Source: Verrucomicrobiota bacterium
GTDB lineage: Bacteria > Verrucomicrobiota > Verrucomicrobiia > Limisphaerales > JAEYXS01
DNA length: 24,881 nt
Direction of reading: 5' to 3'
Assembly: GCA_023431185.1 (NCBI GenBank)
Contig: JAEYXS010000041.1
Coordinates: forward strand, 1 to 24,881
The notes below the pieces were generated by a model. That model saw only the letters and a program-made list of their open reading frames with translations. It was not told the origin of the DNA and did no database searches. The translations under genes were made by a program, and so were the position numbers. Positions 1 to 6,350 of this stretch are shown here, piece after piece; position 1 is the first letter of the stretch, and every line of letters starts with the position of its first letter.

Positions 1-181
1 CCCTACGATTGGGAGTTCCGATTCAGTGTCTGTCCGATGACCAGGCTGGTTCCGCAGTGACTCATGGATTCCCCGACCAGGCGTACAATCCTACCCTGTT
101 CGACGTCCAGTTCGCCCTCCAGCTTACGGGCCCCGACCCAAACACCCGACCCTCTCACAGATCCTGCCAGAAACCCGGTAG

Positions 182-201
182 GGCGGAGGTGCTCCTCCGC
201 C
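182..201. repeat. Short perfect palindrome (8-bp arms, 4-nt loop)
   Basis: GGCGGAGG and CCTCCGCC pair perfectly around a TGCT loop. The flanks (GGTAG before, GTAACT after) resemble the edges of short dispersed intergenic palindromes in related genomes. There is no T-tract and no adjacent gene end, so it does not look like a terminator. Confidence 0.5.
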
Positions 202-720
202 GTAACTCTTTCCGCATCTGCCCCACCGAACTTCAACAGAGACCTCGAACATGAAAGGTGCTTTCCTTTCGGACTTCGCCCCTCTCACCTCGAACCTCTT
301 TTGACGGTTCCATAAGGACACCAAAACGATTCCATCGAATCACTTGGCTTGAGGATTTTCGGCGCGTTCTTCTGTTCCTGACCTGAAACTTGAGGCCAGA
401 AACCTGATACCGAGCCTTACCCCGTCCTTTACCAGCAGCGAGCTGCCAGCACGCTAAATCTCCCACATCCCCACCACTCAAACCACCGAAAATGCTTATC
501 TAATAGCGACATTTCTCCCAACCCCTTCTCACACAATAAATTCCAAGCAAAGATTTCCCGTTTTTCACCAAAATCTCGCCCTCGCGTCGCACACAATTTT
601 TAACTAACTCAAATATTCGCGCCAAAAAATCGCACCGGACCTGAGCCTTTAGACCTGAAACATGAGACATTCTCCACCCCTCTGAAAACTGAAAACTTGC
701 CACTGAAAACTCTACTCCCC

Positions 721-749
721 TTGACCTTACGCCTCCCTCACGGCACTTT
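721..749 (+). promoter_or_regulatory. Candidate sigma70-type promoter for the GIY-YIG gene
   Basis: TTGACC (721-726) is a good -35 match. A 17-base spacer puts a weak -10, CACTTT, at 744-749. The same layout with a similar spacer (TTGACC, CCTCCCTCgCGG, then CATATT) recurs at 1846-1874 before the next small gene, which supports reading both as promoters. The predicted leader to the ATG at 839 is about 80 bases. Weak -10, so moderate confidence. Confidence 0.4.
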
Positions 750-838
750 CTCCGCAATGAGATTTCCCAGCTCCACTCCTCTTATCGGATATCACGGAAA
801 TCTTTCCTTGTTCTAATCCTAGTTAGGCCACAAACGCT

Positions 839-1687
839 ATGACATCGGCTACAATCAAACTTTTCCTGCCGCGTGGAGATGCGAAGAGCCTGCGCACCGC
901 CGAAATCTCCAATTGGACAGGCAAGGCAGTCGCGGCACCTCGCACGGAACTAGATGAACTCTTAGCCCGCGAGGAACTCGACAAGGCCGGAGTCTATATT
1001 CTCATCGGCACAGATCCCCTTACCAACGCTCCCCGCGCTTACATTGGCGAGGCTGAGGTCATCCGTGACCGCCTCAAGCAACACAAGACGAAGGAATTTT
1101 GGGTTTCCGCCATTGTGTTCGTCAGCAAAGACGAGAACCTTACCAAAGCTCATGTGCGTTATCTTGAGAGCCGCCTCCTTGCTGAGGCGGCCTCGATCAA
1201 CCGATTCACACTCGAACAAAATCAGGCTGGCGGTTCACGCCTTCCCGAGTCAGACCGCGAGGACATGGAAGTGTTTCTTGCCCGCATTCGACAACTCCTT
1301 CCCGTGCTTGGGTCTGACATCCTTGCACCGATTGCCCAACCCGCCGCAAAGGGCCAACCTGGCGGAGTCCTCTTCTGCCGCATCAAGGGAGCCGAGGCAC
1401 GAGGCCAGCGCACGGCGAATGGCTTCGTTATATTTCAGGGCTCCACCGCTGTCTTGGAGGAGCGTCCTTCTGCGGAGAGCTATCCGTATGTCATTGCCCA
1501 GCGCAAACAACTACTCGCCGAAGGCACGCTAATCGAGAAGGATGGTTTCCTTACGTTCACCAAGGACGCCGAGTTCACCAGCCCCTCAGCAGCAGCCGTC
1601 GTGATCCATGGCGGAAGCGCAAACGGACTCACATCGTGGAAGACCAAGGATGGCAAATCACTCAAACAACTCGACGAACAGACCTAA
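839..1687 (+). CDS. GIY-YIG nuclease-family protein with C-terminal DUF4357
   Basis: A 282-residue protein with a GIY-YIG-type nuclease fold. The two short strands read GVYIL (51-55) and AYIG (67-70). They are followed by Arg76/Arg78 in VIRDRLKQH, a Glu at 110 in YLESRL and an Asn near 128, which match the order of catalytic residues in GIY-YIG enzymes. The C-terminal part (about 235-280) ends in SPSAAAVVIHGGSANGLTSW followed by KTKDGKSL, the DUF4357 signature. This GIY-YIG + DUF4357 architecture is common in stand-alone bacterial proteins of unknown role; cutting or binding DNA is inferred from the fold. It has no methyltransferase or helicase partner here, so it is not an obvious restriction system. 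No strong ribosome-binding site precedes the ATG. A TTGACC promoter candidate lies about 110 bases upstream. Confidence 0.85.
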   Translation: MTSATIKLFLPRGDAKSLRTAEISNWTGKAVAAPRTELDELLAREELDKAGVYILIGTDPLTNAPRAYIGEAEVIRDRLKQHKTKEFWVSAIVFVSKDENLTKAHVRYLESRLLAEAASINRFTLEQNQAGGSRLPESDREDMEVFLARIRQLLPVLGSDILAPIAQPAAKGQPGGVLFCRIKGAEARGQRTANGFVIFQGSTAVLEERPSAESYPYVIAQRKQLLAEGTLIEKDGFLTFTKDAEFTSPSAAAVVIHGGSANGLTSWKTKDGKSLKQLDEQT

Positions 1688-1727
1688 CCAAAATGCTTCC
1701 GTAGCCGACATCGTCATTTCCCGCACG

Positions 1728-1826
1728 CCACCCCGAGGGCCAAAGGCCCGGCCTCAAACCAGCCTGGGCCAGCGGCCCAGGTAATCGCCCGCACACACCA
1801 TAAGGGCTGAAAGCCCGCCTCATGCT
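1728..1826. repeat. Cluster of three short hairpins (dispersed intergenic repeat type)
   Basis: Three stem-loops are packed into 100 bases: GGGCC-AAA-GGCCC near 1737-1750, CCTGGGCC-AGC-GGCCCAGG near 1763-1781, and GGGCT-GAA-AGCCC near 1803-1816. The combination 'agggctgaaagccc' plus 'cctgggccagcggcccagg' resembles a dispersed intergenic element I know from planctomycete and verrucomicrobial genomes. It lies between the stop of the GIY-YIG gene and the next promoter. No T-tract follows any of the stems. Confidence 0.6.
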
Positions 1827-1845
1827 CAACATCTCTCCCCATCGC

Positions 1846-1874
1846 TTGACCTCGCCCCTCCCTCGCGGCATATT
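1846..1874 (+). promoter_or_regulatory. Candidate sigma70-type promoter upstream of the small membrane peptide
   Basis: TTGACC (1846-1851), 17-base spacer, CATATT (1869-1874). The surrounding 45-50 bases resemble 721-768, including the downstream AATGAGA and TTCC segments. It would start a transcript at about 1881, giving a leader of roughly 90 bases before the ATG at 1971. Confidence 0.45.
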
Positions 1875-1970
1875 TCTTCCAATGAGAATTCCTGACATCA
1901 CCCCCATCATCAGGTGTCAGGGAGAACTCAGACTGAACAGTTTCAGCAAGGTCATCTTACGCCCATCAGC

Positions 1971-2117
1971 ATGAAAACACTGTTTCTGACCTTCGTTTTG
2001 CTGGGAGTCGTCGGGTTGAGCTTCCTCGGCGCTGCTCTGTGGACTTATTACGAAATGCGTAAAGGCAAGCCATCCGACCCCGGCCCTCCACGGAAAGAGG
2101 ATACGTCCATCTCCTAG
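1971..2117 (+). CDS. Small single-pass membrane protein, 48 aa, unknown function
   Basis: The ATG at 1971 opens a 48-residue frame. It starts with a long hydrophobic stretch (MKTLFLTFVLLGVVGLSFLG, continuing to about residue 24), then a short charged and proline-rich tail (MRKGKPSDPGPPRKEDTSIS). This is the profile of a single membrane helix with a short soluble tail, or of an uncleaved signal anchor. The frame is open further upstream to a GTG at 1914, but that would add a polar stretch before the helix, so the ATG was chosen. A promoter candidate lies 97 bases upstream. There is no clear Shine-Dalgarno sequence. The family is not recognised. It could still be a chance frame, although the helix-plus-tail layout argues for a real peptide. 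Confidence 0.45.
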   Translation: MKTLFLTFVLLGVVGLSFLGAALWTYYEMRKGKPSDPGPPRKEDTSIS

Positions 2118-2229
2118 AACGCCGAACCGTAACAGCCTCAGCCTCGCAGTCCCTCGCGGAGATTCTCGCGACATATCCCCGCCCATCGCCCACACCCTTC
2201 CCCCCGCGCATCCGCGAGGCAAGATTCCT

Positions 2230-2252
2230 AGCCACGGGTTTTCAACCCGTGG
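2230..2252. repeat. Perfect 9-bp inverted repeat (dispersed palindrome type)
   Basis: CCACGGGTT and AACCCGTGG pair perfectly around TTC, flanked by TAG and TCC. 'Tagccacgggttttcaacccgtggt' is a phrase I know from dispersed intergenic elements of Planctomycetes and Verrucomicrobia. It lies in the 286-base gap between the small membrane peptide and the methyltransferase, where nothing else is evident apart from a possible CATAAT -10 element at 2371-2376. Confidence 0.55.
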
Positions 2253-2403
2253 TCCCTTCCCCCAAACCCCCGCGTCCCATCGCTCCGCCAGATTCCCCAT
2301 CCCCGCCCTCCACAACGGAGTTGTGTCCGGAGCGCTACCGTCCTTCGCCTTGTCCTACGCACGTACCCGGCATAATCTCTACCTCCATACCATTTGCACC
2401 ACC

Positions 2404-3078
2404 ATGTCTCCGCGCCCACACCACGACTGCCAGACCAGCTACGACCGCGTGGCCGCTGAATACGTGCGGCGTATCTTCGATGAATTGCGCCACAAACCGC
2501 TCGACCGCCAATTGCTCGATCGGTTCGCCGCCCGCATGCAAGCGTCCGGCCCGGTGTGCGACTTGGGCTGTGGACCGGGCCACGTCACCCGCTACTTGCA
2601 CCAGCAGGGTGTCCCGATCTTCGGCGTGGATTTGTCTCCGGTCATGGTCGAGGTGGCGCGCCGCCTGAATCCCGGCGTGGACTTCCAACAAGGCGACATG
2701 CAGGCGCTCACCGCACCCGCGGGGGCATGGGCCGGCATCGTGGCCTTTTACTCCCTCATCCACATCCCGCCCGGCGACCTGACGGCGGTGCTGGCCGGGC
2801 TGCGGCGCGTGTTGCGGCCGGGCGGCCTCCTCCTCCTGTCCTTCCACATCGGAGACGGGGTCATCCATCTGGACGAGTGGTGGGGCCAGCCGGTCAGCGT
2901 GGATTTTTATCTGTTTCAGCCGTCTGAGATGGCCAGTTACCTCGTCGCTGCGGGATTCGAGATCGAGGAAGTCATTGAGCGGGAGCCGTATCCGGATGTG
3001 GAACACCCAAGCCGCCGCGCCTACATCTTCGCCCGCCGCCCGCTTGGGGTTCCGCCGGGAAATCCCCTTGCCGCATAA
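2404..3078 (+). CDS. Class I SAM-dependent methyltransferase
   Basis: A 224-residue protein with a Rossmann-type methyltransferase core. Motif I is VCDLGCGPGH (51-60), which holds the SAM-binding glycines. It is followed by an acidic strand end, FGVDLSPVM (about 72-80), and the LRPGGLLLLSF segment after helix D. The family matches Methyltransf_11/25-type enzymes; the substrate cannot be told from the sequence. The frame is open to a GTG-type start at 2323, but residues before the ATG at 2404 are low-complexity (PSFALSYARTRHNLYLH) and the typical N-terminus (TSYDRVAAEYVRR) begins just after 2404, so 2404 is preferred. A CATAAT at 2371-2376 could be its -10 box. The next gene, rplU, has its own promoter, so this is probably a single-gene unit. 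Confidence 0.85.
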   Translation: MSPRPHHDCQTSYDRVAAEYVRRIFDELRHKPLDRQLLDRFAARMQASGPVCDLGCGPGHVTRYLHQQGVPIFGVDLSPVMVEVARRLNPGVDFQQGDMQALTAPAGAWAGIVAFYSLIHIPPGDLTAVLAGLRRVLRPGGLLLLSFHIGDGVIHLDEWWGQPVSVDFYLFQPSEMASYLVAAGFEIEEVIEREPYPDVEHPSRRAYIFARRPLGVPPGNPLAA

Positions 3079-3150
3079 GGGGTTGCGGTCAAATACCGGG
3101 TAGCGGTGCTGCGTGCGGCCTAATAATCATGAAAAACTTAAAAACAAGGG

Positions 3151-3179
3151 TTGACTCTGCGGGCCGTTATGTTTGTATC
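3151..3179 (+). promoter_or_regulatory. Candidate promoter of rplU-rpmA
   Basis: TTGACT (3151-3156), a 17-base spacer, then TGTATC (3174-3179), just after an A-rich stretch (3132-3150) that could act as an UP element. Transcription would start near 3186, and an AGGGA ribosome-binding site follows at 3194-3198 before the ATG at 3206. Confidence 0.5.
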
Positions 3180-3205
3180 TCCGTCCTTTTTGATAGGGAA
3201 ACGCT

Positions 3206-3517
3206 ATGTACGCAGTAGTTGAAACAGGCAGCAAACAATATCGGGTCGCCGCCGGTGATACGCTCGAAATCGAGCACTTGGACATCGCCGCTGGTCAACC
3301 TGTCACTTTTGACCGGGTCCTCCTCGTGGCCAAAGATGGCCAGGTGCAGGTCGGTGCTCCGACCGTGGCTTCCGCCACGGTCACCGCAGATGTGGTCGAA
3401 CACATCCGGGGCGACAAGAAAATCGCCTTCAAGATGAAGCGCCGCAAGGGCTATCATCGCAAGGTGGGGCATCGTCAGGAACTCACGGTCGTCAAGATCA
3501 ACGCAATCAACGCTTAA
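3206..3517 (+). CDS. rplU: 50S ribosomal protein L21
   Basis: A 103-residue protein that begins MYAVVETGSKQYRV and has the typical L21 sequence throughout (GDTLEIEHLD, FDRVLLV, KIAFKMKRRKGYHRKVGHRQ near the C-terminus, ending in a short IxxINA tail). L21 binds 23S rRNA in the large subunit. The length equals that of the E. coli protein. AGGGA lies 8 bases upstream of the ATG. rpmA follows after 6 bases, and obgE comes next, the conserved rplU-rpmA-obg order of many bacteria. Confidence 0.98.
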   Translation: MYAVVETGSKQYRVAAGDTLEIEHLDIAAGQPVTFDRVLLVAKDGQVQVGAPTVASATVTADVVEHIRGDKKIAFKMKRRKGYHRKVGHRQELTVVKINAINA

Positions 3518-3523
3518 GAAGTT

Positions 3524-3796
3524 ATGGCACATAAGAAAGGTCAAGGAAGTGTACGTAACGGTCGCGACAGCGTATCCAAACGCCTCGGCGTGAAGCGCTA
3601 CGGCGGCCAGATGGTTCTCGCTGGCACGATCATCGTGCGCCAGCGCGGTTCCCGCTTCGTCGCCGGCAAGAACGTCGGCATCGGCAAGGACTGGACGCTC
3701 TACGCCCTCGTGGACGGCCTCGTGAAGTTCGACAAGGACAGCACCCGCGTGAACATCGTTCCCGTGGAGGCCGCTGCCGCCGTCGCCGCGAACTAG
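3524..3796 (+). CDS. rpmA: 50S ribosomal protein L27
   Basis: A 90-residue protein starting MAHKKGQGSVRNGRDS, the highly conserved L27 N-terminus that reaches the peptidyl-transferase centre. There is no N-terminal extension needing cleavage of the kind seen in Firmicutes. The core (KRLGVKRYGG, LAGTIIVRQRGSRF, GKNVGIGKDWTLYALVDG) is canonical. It starts 6 bases after rplU, and AAGAAG just before the ATG may serve as ribosome-binding site. A strong terminator follows at 3815, so rplU and rpmA form their own transcript. Confidence 0.98.
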   Translation: MAHKKGQGSVRNGRDSVSKRLGVKRYGGQMVLAGTIIVRQRGSRFVAGKNVGIGKDWTLYALVDGLVKFDKDSTRVNIVPVEAAAAVAAN

Positions 3797-3814
3797 CCCG
3801 CAACCCCATTTCAT

Positions 3815-3843
3815 GGCGAGGTGCGCGTCACCTCGCCTTTTTT
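3815..3843 (+). terminator. Rho-independent terminator after rpmA
   Basis: GGCGAGGTG and CACCTCGCC form a perfect 9-bp stem with a CGCGT loop, followed by six T residues (3838-3843). It separates the ribosomal-protein transcript from obgE. Confidence 0.85.
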
Positions 3844-3871
3844 ATTTCCCGCGCGGGAGCATGATGGTCCG

Positions 3872-3901
3872 TTGCACAACGCCCCGTCTTTCGCGTAGTA
3901 T
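3872..3901 (+). promoter_or_regulatory. Candidate promoter of obgE
   Basis: TTGCAC (3872-3877), an 18-base spacer, then TAGTAT (3896-3901). It lies after the rpmA terminator and would start transcription around 3908, only about 9 bases before the obgE ATG. No Shine-Dalgarno sequence fits in that space, so the mRNA would be nearly leaderless. Confidence 0.45.
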
Positions 3902-3916
3902 GTCGGCAGTTCCGTT

Positions 3917-5164
3917 ATGTTTGTAGATCAGGTCAAAATTTTCGCCCGCGCCGGCAAAGGCGGCAAGGGCTGCGTGGCATTCCATCGCGAGGCTTACATC
4001 ACCAAGGGCGGTCCCAGCGGTGGCAATGGCGGTCGCGGCGGCGATGTCATCATTGAGGCCGATCACGACCGGAACAATCTCATCGAGCAATACTACAAGC
4101 CCCGCCTCCTGGCCGAACACGGCGAAGCCGGCATGGGCAAGGGCATGGACGGTCACGCCGGCAAGGACCTCATCATCAAGGTCCCCTGCGGCACGCTCAT
4201 CTGGAAATTGCCGGACACCCACACCCCCATCGACACCAAGGCTGTCAACGTTCCGCTGGACGATGGTGACGAGGATGAAGATGAGGACGATACCGAAGCA
4301 GAAGCTCCCTCCCAGCCCATGAAGCTGGCCACTTCCAGCCGTCAGCCCATCATCTACCAAGGCCGCGAGCGCGCCATGGAAGTGAGTTATGATGATGAGG
4401 ACGAACCCTCCAAGCTGCACGACCAACACAGCGCTGCGGGCATTGAAGGCGCCGAACTCGTTGCCGACCTGACCGAGCACGGTCAACGTTTCATTTTGTG
4501 CAAAGGTGGTCGCGGTGGTTTGGGCAATCGCAATTTCGCCACCGCCGCCCGCCAGGCCCCGCGCTTCGCCCAGCCCGGTGAAGTGGGCGGCGAAGGCAAT
4601 TATCTTTTCGAGCTCCGTACCATGGCGGATGTAGGCCTCGTCGGTTATCCGAACGCGGGCAAGTCCACCTTGCTCACCGCCATCTCCCGCGCCAAACCGA
4701 AGGTCGCCCCGTATCCTTTCACCACGCTCCACCCGCAACCGGGCATCGTGGAGTATCCGGACTACAAGCGCATCACCGTTTGCGACATCCCCGGCATCAT
4801 CGAGGGCGCGCACAACAACGTGGGCCTCGGCCATGAATTCCTGCGCCACATCAAGCGCTGCAAGGTGCTCGTGATCCTGCTGGACATGGCCGGCACGGAT
4901 GGCCGCGAGCCGTGGGATGACTACAAGCAGGTCCTCAGCGAACTGGACCACTACGATCCCGAGATGCTGGAAAAACCGCGCCTCGTCGTCGCGAACAAGA
5001 TGGACGAGCCGCAGGCGGAGGAAAACTTGAAGAAGTTCAAGCGCAAGATCCGCAAGGTGCCGGTGCTGCCCATCGCCGCGGCGTTCGATGAAGGCATCGA
5101 GAAATTCAAGCAGGTCATGCGCGAAGCGGTGGAAGAGGCTTCCACCGAGGCGGCCAAGGAATAG
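3917..5164 (+). CDS. obgE: Obg/CgtA GTPase with an acidic insertion in the Obg fold
   Basis: An Obg-family GTPase of 415 residues that assists 50S assembly and stress signalling. The glycine-rich Obg domain opens with VDQVKIFARAGKGGKGCVAF. The GTPase domain carries GYPNAGKST (G1, 243-251), DIPGIIEGA (G3, 290-298) and NKMD (G4, 360-363). Between the conserved strands VPCGTLIW (89-96) and LVADLTEHGQ (181-190), where E. coli Obg has only a few residues, lies an insertion of about 75-80 residues. It includes an aspartate/glutamate run (115-129) and a second acidic patch (about 157-163). The C-terminus ends soon after the G domain, so the OCT domain of B. subtilis Obg is absent. It follows rplU-rpmA as usual but has its own promoter candidate, and ychF is 27 bases downstream. 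The start has no obvious ribosome-binding site. Confidence 0.97.
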   Translation: MFVDQVKIFARAGKGGKGCVAFHREAYITKGGPSGGNGGRGGDVIIEADHDRNNLIEQYYKPRLLAEHGEAGMGKGMDGHAGKDLIIKVPCGTLIWKLPDTHTPIDTKAVNVPLDDGDEDEDEDDTEAEAPSQPMKLATSSRQPIIYQGRERAMEVSYDDEDEPSKLHDQHSAAGIEGAELVADLTEHGQRFILCKGGRGGLGNRNFATAARQAPRFAQPGEVGGEGNYLFELRTMADVGLVGYPNAGKSTLLTAISRAKPKVAPYPFTTLHPQPGIVEYPDYKRITVCDIPGIIEGAHNNVGLGHEFLRHIKRCKVLVILLDMAGTDGREPWDDYKQVLSELDHYDPEMLEKPRLVVANKMDEPQAEENLKKFKRKIRKVPVLPIAAAFDEGIEKFKQVMREAVEEASTEAAKE

Positions 5165-5191
5165 AACACTTTTACCCTGTTGTCATAAGTT

Positions 5192-6295
5192 ATGTTGAAA
5201 GCTGGTATCGTCGGTCTTCCCAACGTCGGAAAATCCACCCTGTTCAACGCCGTCACCCGCACCCGCAAGGCGGAAGCGGCGAATTACCCCTTCTGCACCA
5301 TCGATCCGAACGTCGGCATCGTGACCGTGCCGGACGAGCGCATGTATGTGCTGCAAAAGATCGCCAAGACGAGCGTGGTCATCCCCGCTGCGATCGAGTT
5401 CGTGGACATCGCCGGTCTGGTGAAAGGCGCAAGCGCCGGTGAAGGCCTCGGCAACAAATTCCTCACGCACATCCGTGAAGTGGACGCCATCGTGCAGGTC
5501 GTGCGCTGCTTCGAGGATGCGGACATCCATCACGTCGCCGGTTCCGTGGACCCCGTGCGCGACATCGAGACGATCAACACCGAACTCATCCTCGCGGATC
5601 TGGAATCCGTGAAGAAACGCCGCGAACGCGTGGCCAAGGATGCCAAGCGCGGTGACAAGGTGGCCATCGCGGAAGATGCCGTGCTCGCCAAGATCGAGCC
5701 CGTGCTGGACAGCGGCAAGCCCGCCCTCACCGTGGCGCTGACACCCGAGGAAAAGGTCATCTCCAAGCCGTTCTTCCTGATGACGGACAAGCCGACCATC
5801 TTCGCGTGCAATGTCAAGGAGAGCGACTTGGCCACGGCGGATTCAAACCCCTACGTCCTGAAAGTCCGTGAGTACGTGAAGACCCATCTCGCCTGCGACG
5901 CCGTCGTCATCAGCGCGCAGATCGAGAGCGACCTCATCGACCTTTCCGCCGAGGAAGCCGCTGAATTCCTGAAGGAACTCGGCGTGAAGGAATCCGGCGT
6001 GGGCGGCCTCATCCGTGCCACCTACCATCTGCTCGGCCTGCGCACCTACTTCACCGCCGGTGAAAAAGAAGTGCGCGCCTGGACCATTCACGTGGGCGAC
6101 ACCGCCCCGAAGGCGGCCGGTGTGATCCATAGCGATTTTGAACGCGGCTTCATCAAGGCGGAAACCGTCGCCTACGCGGACTTGGTGGCCTGCGGCTCCG
6201 TTGCTGCCGCCCGTGAGAAGGGTCTCTACCGCATGGAAGGCAAGGAATACGTGGTGAAAGACGGCGACGTGCTGCTCTTCAAGTTCAACGTGTAA
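5192..6295 (+). CDS. ychF: Redox-regulated ATPase/GTPase YchF (OLA1 family)
   Basis: A 367-residue YchF/OLA1 protein, nearly the length of the E. coli homologue. The N-terminal P-loop is GLPNVGKST (7-15). It is followed by NYPFCTIDPNVG, DIAGLVKGAS (G3) and the atypical NVKE motif in place of NKxD, which is why this family prefers ATP over GTP. The C-terminal TGS domain contains LRTYFTAGEKEVRAWTI and ends IHSDFERGFIKAE...VVKDGDVLLFKFNV. It associates with ribosomes and is linked to translation and oxidative-stress control in other organisms. It lies 27 bases after obgE with no terminator between them, so the two are probably co-transcribed. A bidirectional terminator follows. Confidence 0.97.
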   Translation: MLKAGIVGLPNVGKSTLFNAVTRTRKAEAANYPFCTIDPNVGIVTVPDERMYVLQKIAKTSVVIPAAIEFVDIAGLVKGASAGEGLGNKFLTHIREVDAIVQVVRCFEDADIHHVAGSVDPVRDIETINTELILADLESVKKRRERVAKDAKRGDKVAIAEDAVLAKIEPVLDSGKPALTVALTPEEKVISKPFFLMTDKPTIFACNVKESDLATADSNPYVLKVREYVKTHLACDAVVISAQIESDLIDLSAEEAAEFLKELGVKESGVGGLIRATYHLLGLRTYFTAGEKEVRAWTIHVGDTAPKAAGVIHSDFERGFIKAETVAYADLVACGSVAAAREKGLYRMEGKEYVVKDGDVLLFKFNV

Positions 6296-6317
6296 CCTAA
6301 GTTCACAGCTTTGCTGC

Positions 6318-6350
6318 AAAGCGCGGAATGAACTTCCGCGCTTTTGCTTT
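6318..6350. terminator. Bidirectional rho-independent terminator between ychF and mutL
   Basis: AAAGCGCGGAA (6318-6328) and TTCCGCGCTTT (6334-6344) form a perfect 11-bp stem with a TGAAC loop, followed on the plus strand by T-rich TTGCTTTT. It lies between the convergent ychF (plus) and mutL (minus) stops. The A residues on its left side give a short T-run on the minus strand, so it may serve both genes. Confidence 0.8.

Larger units (their letters stand above)
1..838. other. Gene-free intergenic region of degenerate filler repeats
   Basis: No credible gene is visible in this 838-base stretch. All open frames are short, overlap on both strands and have low-complexity translations. Read on the minus strand, several parts are variations of a few short phrases: 'CAGGTTTC/CAAGTTTCAGG' at about 380-410 and 638-665, 'TTTTCAGT' variants at 680-711, and 'GAGGTTCGAGG/GAAGTCCGAAAG' variants at about 235-310. 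Such phrase-like repeats are common between genes in Verrucomicrobia and Planctomycetes and give spurious 'VSGLKFQV'-type translations. A perfect palindrome lies at 182-201 and a probable promoter for the next gene at 721-749, both listed separately. The minus-strand frame ending at 3-5 has a somewhat more protein-like composition but was not recognised. Confidence 0.6.

Noticed and set aside
3..236. Minus-strand frame of 77 codons at the left edge
   Set aside because: The end looks somewhat protein-like (LEGELDVEQGRIVRLVGES) but no family is recognised, it overlaps a palindrome and other frames, and there is no promoter or ribosome-binding site.
839..1687. GIY-YIG gene as part of a restriction-modification system
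   Set aside because: The methyltransferase at 2404 has its own palindrome-filled gap and lacks DNA-methylase motifs (no DPPY/NPPF), so the two genes do not form an R-M pair.
3842..4951. Long minus-strand frame (369 codons) opposite obgE
   Set aside because: It is the antisense shadow of the conserved obgE gene; its translation is low in aromatic residues and rich in A, V, G and H, and it matches no family I know.
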